Origin: JAZDFP01 sp043801445
GTDB taxonomy: Bacteria; Planctomycetota; MHYJ01; JACQXL01
NCBI GenBank assembly: GCA_043801445.1
Contig: JAZDMB010000020.1
Location: 1-6,991 of the forward strand
Length of the DNA stretch: 6,991 nucleotides
Direction: 5' to 3'
Within the stretch, counting starts at the first letter, position 1. Every line of letters begins with the position of its first letter. Below, piece by piece: positions 1 to 4,612 of the stretch. The position numbers and the translations under genes were made by a program. The notes below the pieces were generated by a model that worked only from the letters and a program-made list of their open reading frames with translations, was not told the origin of the DNA and did no database searches.

Positions 1-162
1 AGCGATTTTAGAGCCGGTTACCGCGCCGGTAGCCAGTTTCTCGCTGGTCACTGCGCTGTTTTTTATCTTGGCAGATGTGATTTGTTCATCGCCGATTTTC
101 GGAGTAGTCACCGCTCCGTTGGCGATGTTTTCGGTTTTGACCTCACCTGGATTTAATGACAT
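1..162 (-). CDS. N-terminus of a decapeptide-repeat, tail-fibre-like protein (partial, runs off left edge)
   Basis: Reading leftward from the ATG at 162, 54 codons stay open to the window edge, so the C-terminus is missing. The start is supported by AAAGGA about 9 nt upstream. After MSLN the protein is five consecutive 10-residue repeats (residues 5-14, 15-24, 25-34, 35-44, 45-54) with the pattern x-x-A-V-T-x-x-K-I/L-x, for example NGAVTTPKIG and TGAVTGSKIA. Such AVT..KI repeats are known from tail-fibre and other fibrous proteins, where they are thought to form a repetitive beta structure. No signal peptide is visible, unlike the envelope genes further right. It follows the 224-aa gene by 143 nt on the same strand. 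The repeat reading is direct; a structural fibre or adhesin role is inference, and the missing C-terminus would decide it. Confidence 0.75.
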   Translation of the reverse strand, partial: MSLNPGEVKTENIANGAVTTPKIGDEQITSAKIKNSAVTSEKLATGAVTGSKIA

Positions 163-173
163 AATTCAAATTC

Positions 174-207
174 CTTTCACCACAAAGGGTACAAAGTTCA
201 CAAAGAA
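174..207 (-). repeat. TTTGTG-type dispersed repeat, copy 1
   Basis: Read on the minus strand this is a run of CTTTGTG-like units ending in CTTTGTGGTGAAAG. A second copy lies in the opposite orientation at 4613-4646, so the two are inverted within the window. I recall similar repeats from intergenic regions of many environmental bacteria. Its last bases contain the AAAGGA that serves as the ribosome-binding site of the partial gene at 1-162. Confidence 0.6.
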
Positions 208-211
208 TAAA

Positions 212-250
212 TCCCCCTCACTCCCCCTTTGTCAAAGGGGGAAGGGGGGA
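212..250 (-). repeat. Imperfect C-rich/G-rich hairpin repeat, possible terminator of the 306-980 gene
   Basis: CCCCCTTT (223-230) pairs with AAAGGGGG (234-241) around a 3-nt loop. An outer C-run (213-217) can pair with the G-run 244-249 across a small internal loop. It lies 56 nt past the stop of the 306-980 gene. Only a weak T-rich stretch follows on the minus strand, so termination is possible but not convincing. The sequence type (a CCCCCTTT/AAAGGGGG hairpin) is a common dispersed intergenic repeat. The bases 251-305 hold several ATTCG-containing near-repeats and no gene. Confidence 0.5.
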
Positions 251-305
251 TTGATTTATTCGTGCTATTCGCTCCTATTCGTCCCATTCGTGTTCTCTTG
301 TTTTT

Positions 306-980
306 CTAAGCAATGACCACAGTTATCGCATTGCTCCAGGGTCCGCTGTTGGCCGGCTTGCTTATGTTAGCCCAGCGGAAAAAACCGTAGAACCGCTGGC
401 CGATGCCTTTGGCACCGCAAGAGATAATAAACTGCGCCTTCTTGGATACTTGTGTCTTCGGGCAATCATCCCAGTTGTCCGGCGGCATTTCACCGACCGG
501 CACGAGGACAAACCGGCATTCAATCCCATCTGCAGCCCGGGGCTTACTGGGACGGGTCTGGTCCGTTGTGACCCGGCACCTGACCTCAATATCGCTGCCG
601 CCCATACTCTTTAAGCCGATAATCGGGACGGTGGCAATCTTTGGCTTGGGGGTCGGTTCTATATCCCGCACCTTCAGGCCCAGCGACTCTATGTCTGCAT
701 CGGTCACGTTGTTATTGAAGGCAATCCACGTCTTCACAAACCTGCGCAGGCCGGCTTCATAGCGCTTGCGAGCGACCACTTTTGCCCGAACATCTCCCCG
801 GCTACGGGTGTCCTTGTCTTTGGCAAGAGCCCAGGCATCGTTCCATGCGGTCTGCAGAGCCTGCAAGGCTGTGAAGTCCGCCACTGGAATACCCCAGGCG
901 GCCAGTTTTGGCTGGACTTTTCCCATAAAATTGTCCTGAAAAATGTCAAAGTCAGCGTCCTTTCTTGGTAGAAAATCCAT
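306..980 (-). CDS. Conserved hypothetical protein with helical N-terminus and fibronectin-like C-terminus
   Basis: The 224-aa product starts MDFLPRKDADFD; AAGGAGGC ends 5 nt before the ATG, which fixes the start. Residues 1-105 look helical and charged, with W, K and R repeatedly spaced. A Pro/Lys linker (about 108-116, PTPKPK) leads to a beta-rich domain (about 118-224) closing with FRWAN and GPWSNAITVVIA, typical of a fibronectin-like sandwich. From memory this matches a widespread uncharacterised family whose members begin with a similar M-D-(Y/F)-(I/L)-P-R-x-D-A-x-F motif. No function is known to me. There is no signal peptide or membrane segment. The gene is clearly richer in G+C than genes to its right (38 of 60 bases in 541-600 against 21 of 60 in 1681-1740), suggesting a separate origin. 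It and the partial fibrous gene downstream may form one unit. Confidence 0.85.
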   Translation of the reverse strand: MDFLPRKDADFDIFQDNFMGKVQPKLAAWGIPVADFTALQALQTAWNDAWALAKDKDTRSRGDVRAKVVARKRYEAGLRRFVKTWIAFNNNVTDADIESLGLKVRDIEPTPKPKIATVPIIGLKSMGGSDIEVRCRVTTDQTRPSKPRAADGIECRFVLVPVGEMPPDNWDDCPKTQVSKKAQFIISCGAKGIGQRFYGFFRWANISKPANSGPWSNAITVVIA

Positions 981-999
981 TTTAGCCTCCTTTTAGTAG

Positions 1000-1019
1000 G
1001 GGTAATTCACGAATTACCC
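1000..1019. repeat. Perfect 9-bp palindrome just upstream of the 306-980 gene
   Basis: GGGTAATTC and GAATTACCC flank a 2-nt centre (AC). The palindrome ends 7 nt before the AAGGAGGC ribosome-binding site of the 306-980 gene, so in the transcript it would form a hairpin next to it. Similar GGGTAATTC/GAATTACCC palindromes occur as dispersed repeats in other genomes as I remember them. A smaller relative lies at 1036-1049. Confidence 0.6.
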
Positions 1020-1035
1020 TGTTATTATGATATTT

Positions 1036-1049
1036 GGGCTCGTGAACCC
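1036..1049. repeat. Second short palindrome, related to 1000-1019
   Basis: GGGCTC and GAACCC flank a GT centre; the six positions pair with one mismatch on the plus strand, which becomes a G-U wobble in minus-strand RNA. It has the same plan as the palindrome at 1000-1019 (GGG...TC, 2-nt centre, GA...CCC) and abuts the tandem array. Confidence 0.45.
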
Positions 1050-1053
1050 TTCA

Positions 1054-1263
1054 GAACAAGCCACTCGTTGTTAGGAACGAGCCACTCGTTGTTAGGAACG
1101 GGCCACTCGTTGTTAGCAACGGGCCACTCGTTGTTGGGAACAAGCCACTCGTTGTTAGCAACAAGCCACTCGTTGTTAGCAACAAGCCGACCGTTGTTGG
1201 GAACGAGCCACTCGTTGTTGACAACAAGCCGTCTGTTGTTGACAACAAGCCGTTCGTTCCCGA
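1054..1263. repeat. 21-bp tandem array, ten units, each with an internal palindrome
   Basis: Ten contiguous 21-nt units start at 1054, 1075, 1096, 1117, 1138, 1159, 1180, 1201, 1222 and 1243. The commonest form is GAACAAGCCACTCGTTGTTA plus one G. Units 1075 and 1201 contain the perfect palindrome AACGAG-CCA-CTCGTT. The bases joining units can also pair with the next unit, for example CGTTG-TTAG-CAACG (1111-1124) and TTGTTG-A-CAACAA. Because 21 is a multiple of three, both strands stay open and give seven-residue low-complexity peptides, which I take to be a by-product. The 334-nt gap 981-1314 holds this array, two palindromes and an element fragment, but no supported gene. Confidence 0.9.
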
Positions 1264-1274
1264 GTCATTTCGTC

Positions 1275-1314
1275 TCAAATCACCTCCTTTCTCAGGGCGT
1301 CCCACGAACTGCAA
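1275..1314 (-). repeat. Element copy E (fragment) with adjacent SD-like motif
   Basis: On the minus strand, AGTTCGTGGGACGCCC (1295-1310) matches the core of the element family described at 2145-2234, starting 4 nt after the stop of the 1315-2106 gene. It is followed by AAAGGAGGTGATT (around 1278-1290), the same SD-like string that follows copy B. No convincing gene begins after it on the minus strand, since the reading frames run straight into the 21-bp array. Confidence 0.5.
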
Positions 1315-2106
1315 TTAAAATTTCCAGCCAACCGTAATACCGATTTCATTAGAGTTGTTTTTAGGTTCATACAATACATAAGCATCGCCGTCATAGTAAA
1401 TGGTTTTATTTTCTGACTTCTTGATATTCCAATACTTTGTAAAAAGTGCTATCACAGTTTTTTGATCTGGGCTTTGCAATTTAATAGAGGCTCTATATCC
1501 ATAACCATGCTTTTGCGCATTAGTTACATCATTAAGTCCAGGGTCTAAATCACTAAGATGACTTATCTGTTTCCCCTGCCGGAAAACATCATACTCTAAA
1601 GTTGCTCCAACAGACCAATCATTTTTTACAGCGGGAATGATTTCTATGCCTATGGGCATATAGTAGTAGTTTGATTCTCTTTCATAGCCACCTAGAAATT
1701 TTGACATATCGTCATTTAAATAGCGATATCCGAATCCTGTATATATGTAAAGCGCAGTAGTGGTTTCTCTGATTGGAGATTTCTTACCACCTACTAATAT
1801 CCTGGATTCATAACCGTAATCTTTTATGTTATCTACGCTAACCGGCGTGCCATCTAAGTATGCACCGGTATAATCCACTGACCCAGAACTATATTTACCT
1901 TCTAATTTTAACATAAGTTTATCATAAGAAGCAAAAGAGAAAAATAACCCAGACATAGTACCTTTCTCTTCCATTAGACCAGGTTCTTTGTAAGTAATCT
2001 GCGAGAATTCAAAGCCAAATTCATTTCCGCTACTCTCAGCAAAAATAGTTGGCACATACAATATTGAAAGTAAGACAAAAACAATTAGGCATTTATATAA
2101 TTTCAT
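1315..2106 (-). CDS. Outer-membrane beta-barrel protein
   Basis: This is a 263-aa protein with a clear signal peptide (residues 1-23, cleavage after TIFA) and no lipobox. The mature part alternates polar and hydrophobic residues in strand-length stretches (LMLKLEGKYSS, ALYIYTGFGYRYL, YYYMPIGIEIIP, WSVGATLEYDVF, GYGYRASIKL). It ends in GITVGWKF with a terminal phenylalanine, the usual outer-membrane assembly signal, so an eight- to ten-stranded barrel is likely. The start is set by AAAGGA 10 nt upstream. The sequence around the start (34 nt, 2095-2128) is identical to that of the truncated paralogue at 2483, and both signal peptides share MKLY and TIFA followed by E/D-rich SGGN. Substrate or ligand cannot be read. 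No strong promoter is visible in the 47 nt between it and the preceding reading frame. Confidence 0.88.
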   Translation of the reverse strand: MKLYKCLIVFVLLSILYVPTIFAESSGNEFGFEFSQITYKEPGLMEEKGTMSGLFFSFASYDKLMLKLEGKYSSGSVDYTGAYLDGTPVSVDNIKDYGYESRILVGGKKSPIRETTTALYIYTGFGYRYLNDDMSKFLGGYERESNYYYMPIGIEIIPAVKNDWSVGATLEYDVFRQGKQISHLSDLDPGLNDVTNAQKHGYGYRASIKLQSPDQKTVIALFTKYWNIKKSENKTIYYDGDAYVLYEPKNNSNEIGITVGWKF

Positions 2107-2128
2107 TTTACATCATCCTTTCTTTTTT
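2095..2128 (-). repeat. 34-nt perfect direct repeat over a start site, copy 1
   Basis: This covers six A residues, GAAAGGATGATGTAAA, the ATG and the first codons of the 1315-2106 gene. It is identical to 2472-2505. In the other copy the same bases also encode the last codons of the upstream lipoprotein gene, so this copy looks like a relic of a duplicated gene pair. Confidence 0.85.
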
Positions 2129-2144
2129 AATAATTAGTTTATCC

Positions 2145-2234
2145 GTGGACATCTTACTTAATTTGGTATTGCGTCCCCCGAATTCCCCGATTTTCTAAAA
2201 TCGTTCCCCCGCATCGCAGTAAATTAGCCCCTTT
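2145..2234 (-). mobile_element. Modular dispersed element, copy A (most complete)
   Basis: Three boxes recur in the window in the same order and orientation: GTGGACATCTTA (2145-2156), GTATTGCGTCCCCCGAATTC (2166-2185) and TAGCCCCTTT (2225-2234). Between the last two is a perfect hairpin, CGATTTT-CT-AAAATCG (2188-2203). Copies or parts lie at 3521-3564, 3668-3710, 4839-4858 and 1295-1310. The element carries no gene. It resembles the REP- or MITE-like repeats seen near REP-associated (Y1) transposases, but that link is my inference. It interrupts the outer-membrane protein gene that starts at 2483. Confidence 0.6.
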
Positions 2235-2483
2235 CCGCCGACGGTGTGTGTCACCGAATCTTGTCCCTAAAGCAAGACTAATGGGTGAATCTTTTAGCTT
2301 GACATCAAATTTTAGGCCTAATTCTACTTGCTGGTCTACCGGGTCCCAATCGGTTTTATCCAATGATTTTGACCCGATGAATAAACCGAAATTTCCGCCA
2401 CTCTCGTCAGCAAAAATAGTTTGTGTGGACGCCATTGAAAGCAACACCAGAACAATAACCGTCAGTAATTGATATAATTTCAT
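2154..2483 (-). pseudogene. Truncated outer-membrane protein, disrupted by element copy A
   Basis: The frame gives 109 residues. Residues 1-25 are a signal peptide (cleavage after TIFA) and residues about 26-78 look like the start of a barrel (QQVELGLKFDV, SPISLALGTRF). From about residue 79 the sequence turns into translated repeat (HRRRKGANLL..., then GGTILENRGIRGTQYQIK) and stops inside the element. The intact paralogue at 1315-2106 has 263 residues, so most of the barrel is gone and no aromatic C-terminus is left. The ATG overlaps the stop of the upstream lipoprotein gene by 4 nt (ATGA), with AAAGGATG inside that gene as ribosome-binding site, so the two were translationally coupled. A functional short secreted product is possible but unlikely. 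Confidence 0.75.
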
Positions 2484-2505
2484 TTTACATCATCCTTTCT
2501 TTTTT
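2472..2505 (-). repeat. 34-nt perfect direct repeat over a start site, copy 2
   Basis: Identical to 2095-2128. Here it spans the end of the lipoprotein gene 2480-2875, the ATGA overlap and the first codons of the truncated outer-membrane gene. Confidence 0.85.
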
Positions 2506-2875
2506 CTTTAGGGGTTAAGAAGAAATTCACATTATCTTTATCTAAATTCATCATAGCGCCATCAGCAGCGTCAATAATCATACCAATTAATCCACCAAAA
2601 AGCAGATTACCTATAAACCACCCATTAAATGAAGTGCCGATTACTTGAGTCTGTGATTCATATCCTTCTTGCTCACATCTTACACTAATTGATTTGCCTT
2701 TCGGTAAGGTTGCCGTAGATGGTGTAATCAATGTTAACCCAGTATCAGTGATTACTTTTGCTCCTGATGGAACTGAGTTAAACGTTACCTTTTGAGAAGT
2801 TCCGGAGACAATACTTGCACAACCTATAAACAAAACCACGCTCAAAATCGCCATTATCAACACAACTTTCCTCAT
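2480..2875 (-). CDS. PEGA-like lipoprotein with C-terminal Gly-rich GG-IG-ID motif
   Basis: From the ATG at 2875 (AAAGGAG 7 nt upstream) the product is 131 aa. An in-frame start at 2899 exists, but it has no ribosome-binding site and would put charged residues ahead of the signal peptide. The signal peptide ends in the lipobox FIGC with Cys19, so it should be lipid-anchored. Residues about 29-70 (VTFNSVPSGAKV ... CEQEGYE) fit a PEGA-type beta domain. Residues 84-111 carry NGWFIGN, GGLIGMIID and GAMMNL, a motif I recognise from a broad family of small lipoproteins of unknown role. The tail is lysine-rich. The stop overlaps the start of the truncated outer-membrane gene by 4 nt. The protein at 2956-3372 upstream shares the Gly-rich motif. 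Confidence 0.88.
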   Translation of the reverse strand: MRKVVLIMAILSVVLFIGCASIVSGTSQKVTFNSVPSGAKVITDTGLTLITPSTATLPKGKSISVRCEQEGYESQTQVIGTSFNGWFIGNLLFGGLIGMIIDAADGAMMNLDKDNVNFFLTPKEKRKDDVK

Positions 2876-2900
2876 TATAATACTCCTTTCTCTAATCAAA

Positions 2901-2927
2901 AGCAGGGTTAGTTTTCCTAACCCTGCT
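2901..2927 (-). terminator. 11-bp hairpin with short T run between two lipoprotein genes
   Basis: AGCAGGGTTAG and CTAACCCTGCT pair perfectly over 11 bp with a 5-nt loop. On the minus strand the stem is followed by TTTGATT. It lies 28 nt past the stop of the 2956-3372 gene and only about 11 nt before the ribosome-binding site of the next gene. No room is left for a promoter between them, so it may act as a partial terminator (attenuator) or transcript-stabilising hairpin rather than a full stop. Confidence 0.6.
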
Positions 2928-2955
2928 CATTGATTCTTGCTAAATTATTTAAACT

Positions 2956-3372
2956 CTACCGGGCATATTGCGGGGCCAACACCATCCCTGCAGTCTTTTC
3001 CTTTTCAATTGTCTGCCAGACAACCGGAGGTATGGCGCTTTCTTCAATTTTAGACTCTTTTAATTGTCCGTCTTTCAATTCTATTTTATACACGCCATCT
3101 TCACGCAATCTGTAGCAAGGAATTCCTTCGTTTAAGTTCTTTTCAATTTCGGTTTTTGAGGGATTGCTGCTCTTATAAATTGCCCCTGTTGAAAAATCAA
3201 TAATTATACCTATCACACCACCGCCGATAAGAACATCAAGAATAACATATCCCCACTGTATGTCTGAAGTCCTTTCAAAGTCTTTTTTGGAACCATCAAG
3301 AATAGTTGCACAATTAAGTGCAGGTATAATGGTAAATGCCAGACACAATATTATTACCAGAAACTTTTTCAT
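2956..3372 (-). CDS. Small lipoprotein sharing the GG-IG-ID motif, without PEGA region
   Basis: This is a 138-aa product; the start is fixed by AAGGAGGA 7 nt upstream. MKKFLVIILCLAFTIIPALNC is a signal peptide ending in a probable lipobox (ALNC, Cys21); Asn before Cys is uncommon but tolerated in some lineages. CATILDGSKK recalls CASIVSGTSQ of the neighbour. Residues 49-66 (LIGGGVIGIIIDFSTGAI) align with GGLIGMIIDAADGA of the neighbour, but the PEGA-like stretch between the two parts is missing. A 70-residue charged C-terminal region (about 68-138) has no match I know and contains LREDGVYKIEL and IPPVVWQTIEKEK. The pair looks like diverged paralogues. Function unknown, probably anchored in the envelope. 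Confidence 0.85.
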   Translation of the reverse strand: MKKFLVIILCLAFTIIPALNCATILDGSKKDFERTSDIQWGYVILDVLIGGGVIGIIIDFSTGAIYKSSNPSKTEIEKNLNEGIPCYRLREDGVYKIELKDGQLKESKIEESAIPPVVWQTIEKEKTAGMVLAPQYAR

Positions 3373-3418
3373 ATACTAGTCCTCCTTATTATTTGAGGAT
3401 GGCTGACAAATCATCTTT

Positions 3419-3447
3419 TATGAATTTGTTTTCCCCCTACCTGTCAA
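3419..3447 (-). promoter_or_regulatory. Weak candidate promoter for the 2956-3372 gene
   Basis: On the minus strand a perfect TTGACA (3442-3447) is followed after 17 nt by TTCATA (3419-3424), a poor -10 box. A small perfect palindrome, CTCATT-CT-AATGAG (3451-3464), lies directly upstream of the -35 box and could be an operator. The spacing is right; the weak -10 keeps confidence low. Confidence 0.3.
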
Positions 3448-3482
3448 CCTCTCATTCTAATGAGAAGTAAGGGACATAATCA

Positions 3483-3508
3483 GGGTTAAATTATTAATCA
3501 CCTCCTTT
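3483..3508 (-). repeat. 26-nt leader repeat, copy 1, with displaced SD-like motif
   Basis: It matches 4510-4535 at 24 of 26 positions. Read on the minus strand it starts with AAAGGAGGTGATT, a perfect SD-like string, and ends TTTAACCC. It lies 110 nt upstream of the 2956-3372 start, too far to serve it, so it looks like a fossil or duplicated leader. It follows element copy B, as the similar string follows copy E. Confidence 0.6.
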
Positions 3509-3520
3509 TATAATAAATCA

Positions 3521-3564
3521 GTATCGCGTCCCCCGAATTCACCACTAGTTATAATAGCCCCTTT
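3521..3564 (-). mobile_element. Dispersed element, copy B
   Basis: It has the core GTATCGCGTCCCCCGAATTC (3521-3540), 19 of 20 identical to copy A, and the box TAGCCCCTTT (3555-3564). The GTGGACATCTTA box is absent on its left side. It overlaps the last codons of the doubtful 32-aa ORF. Confidence 0.55.
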
Positions 3565-3643
3565 TAATAAACATATAGATTACTACTAGGCCACTAATCA
3601 TCAATAATAAAATAGTTATACCAATTATTATATAAGTAAACAT
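3545..3643 (-). CDS. Possible 32-aa single-span membrane protein (doubtful)
   Basis: ATG at 3643 opens 32 codons ending in TAG. The product begins MFTYIIIGITILLLMISG, continues hydrophobic through LVVIYMFI and closes with KRGYYN, a typical one-helix plan with positive charge at the C-terminal end. Against it: no ribosome-binding site before the ATG, AT-rich sequence easily gives hydrophobic frames, and the last codons lie in element copy B. In the 332-nt gap 3373-3704 it is the only candidate gene; the rest is the weak promoter, the leader repeat and element copies B and C. Confidence 0.25.
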   Translation of the reverse strand: MFTYIIIGITILLLMISGLVVIYMFIKRGYYN

Positions 3644-3667
3644 ACTTAATTAATGACTACTAATTCT

Positions 3668-3710
3668 GTGGACATCTTATTCAATTAATTCAGTATTGTG
3701 TCTCTCACGG
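3668..3710 (-). mobile_element. Dispersed element, copy C
   Basis: It shares GTGGACATCTTA (3668-3679) with copy A exactly and has a diverged core, GTATTGTGTCTCTCACGG (3693-3710). The core supplies the stop codon (3705-3707) and the final residues of the fibronectin-type lipoprotein, so it may have shortened that protein. Confidence 0.5.
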
Positions 3711-4448
3711 GATGCGCTGCAGGGTGGTAAAAGACAATCCTGAACTGTATGTCGTACCCTTAGAATTGCTAGCACGTAACCGAAAATAGTAAGTTGTCCC
3801 AGAAGTTAACCCACTTAAACTAGCAAAAACATTAAGATTACTATTCCCATTCCCAATTGATTGAGAAGGAGTCAAATTGCCGTATCCAGCAGAAGTACCC
3901 CATTGGAAAGATGCAGAAGTACTCAAACCATTTGGGTTAACCAGTCCATTGAATGTGGCAGAATCAAGGGTTATATCACCAGCAGGCAGAGTTGTTGCTG
4001 ACGGTTGAGATGTCACTGGTGGTGTAACTCCTGCTGTGGTTGCTGACGCTTCATTTGAATAGGAACTTTGTCCTTGAGCATTATAAGCACGAAGTTTAAA
4101 ATAATAAGTCGTTGATGCAGTAAGACTTTCCATATCACAGAGTTCAACATTAATTTCGTCAAGGTCTCCTGGAATCGAATATTCCCCGCTTGCACCTATT
4201 TTTTCATATATTAGAAAACCATCTTCATTATTAGAGTTATCTGACCATGTTAATTCAATTACAGTAGACGAAATAGCGGTTGCAACTAAATTTGATGGCG
4301 CATTGGGGATGCCACCAGTGTTACCGCCGCTACTGCCACTACTTCCTCCTCCGCCGCTACTAGGGATATTGCAACCGCCATAGTTAAAGGTAGTTACAAA
4401 CGCCACCAAGAACAAGACCGCTATCATCCAATATGCACGGTTTTTCAT
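3705..4448 (-). CDS. Lipoprotein with two fibronectin type III domains
   Basis: This is a 247-aa product with AAAGGAAAGGA just before the ATG. The signal peptide (residues 1-25) ends NYGGC, giving a probable lipidated Cys26. A Gly/Ser-rich linker follows (about 30-46). Domain 1 (about 49-139) is a clear fibronectin type III fold (PSNLVATAIS, IELTWSDNS, YYFKLRAYNAQG, SNEASATT). Domain 2 (about 146-243) is a second such domain of the GLVNPNG / FQWGT / YYFRLRASNSKG kind. The protein stops right after domain 2 with LQRIP, whose codons come from element copy C, so a longer ancestor is possible. It is a surface or periplasmic binding or adhesion module by family; the ligand cannot be inferred. It is probably transcribed from the promoter at 4786-4813 through a long repeat-rich leader. 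The YGG(S)C lipobox and SSGSSG linker recur in the 4869-5327 product. Confidence 0.9.
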   Translation of the reverse strand: MKNRAYWMIAVLFLVAFVTTFNYGGCNIPSSGGGGSSGSSGGNTGGIPNAPSNLVATAISSTVIELTWSDNSNNEDGFLIYEKIGASGEYSIPGDLDEINVELCDMESLTASTTYYFKLRAYNAQGQSSYSNEASATTAGVTPPVTSQPSATTLPAGDITLDSATFNGLVNPNGLSTSASFQWGTSAGYGNLTPSQSIGNGNSNLNVFASLSGLTSGTTYYFRLRASNSKGTTYSSGLSFTTLQRIP

Positions 4449-4472
4449 ATTTCCTTTCCTTTCTTATATTTT

Positions 4473-4494
4473 GGCTCTGTCATAGACAAGAGCC
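4473..4494 (-). other. Hairpin in the leader of the fibronectin-type lipoprotein gene
   Basis: GGCTC ... GAGCC with inner TGTC-TAT-GACA gives a nine-pair stem with one bulged base and a 3-nt loop. It lies about 25 nt upstream of the start codon of the 3705-4448 gene. No T run follows, so it is not a terminator; a role in RNA stability or translation is possible. Confidence 0.45.
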
Positions 4495-4509
4495 GATTGT
4501 TAATAAATG

Positions 4510-4535
4510 GGGTTAAATTATTAATTACATCCTTT
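4510..4535 (-). repeat. 26-nt leader repeat, copy 2
   Basis: It matches 3483-3508 at 24 of 26 positions and lies 61 nt upstream of the 3705-4448 start. The SD-like part is degraded here (AAAGGATGTAATT). Confidence 0.6.
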
Positions 4536-4554
4536 CTTAAACTTAAGATTATAT

Positions 4555-4592
4555 AGATATTGAAATATCTGGATTCCCACTTTCGTGGGAAT
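4555..4592. repeat. Two adjacent palindromes, the second like the dRS3 repeat
   Basis: AGATATT-GA-AATATCT (4555-4570) is followed after 2 nt by ATTCCCAC-TTTC-GTGGGAAT (4573-4592). The latter has the ATTCCC-8-GGGAAT plan of Neisseria dRS3 repeats, a form also widespread in unrelated environmental genomes. On the minus strand it translates to the tell-tale false peptide SHESGNPDI. Confidence 0.65.
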
Positions 4593-4612
4593 GACATACC
4601 GGGCAGGAATGA

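Noticed and set aside
68..316. 82-codon plus-strand frame at the left end
   Set aside because: It lies opposite the decapeptide-repeat gene and then translates dispersed intergenic repeats; no ribosome-binding site or recognisable domain.
403..762. 119-codon plus-strand frame opposite the 224-aa gene
   Set aside because: It is a shadow of the minus-strand gene, which has a perfect ribosome-binding site and a protein-like sequence; GC-rich DNA readily gives such antisense frames.
1054..1263. CRISPR array
   Set aside because: The 21-bp units are directly contiguous without unique spacers, and no cas genes are present.
1051..1337. Open frames on both strands over the 21-bp array
   Set aside because: The period is a multiple of three, so open frames are expected. 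The peptides are low-complexity heptads, the minus frame begins with TTG inside element copy E, and neither has a convincing ribosome-binding site.
2876..2899. Upstream ATG extending the PEGA-like lipoprotein by eight residues
   Set aside because: No ribosome-binding site precedes it, and the internal ATG at 2875 has AAAGGAG at 7 nt and a normal lipoprotein signal peptide.
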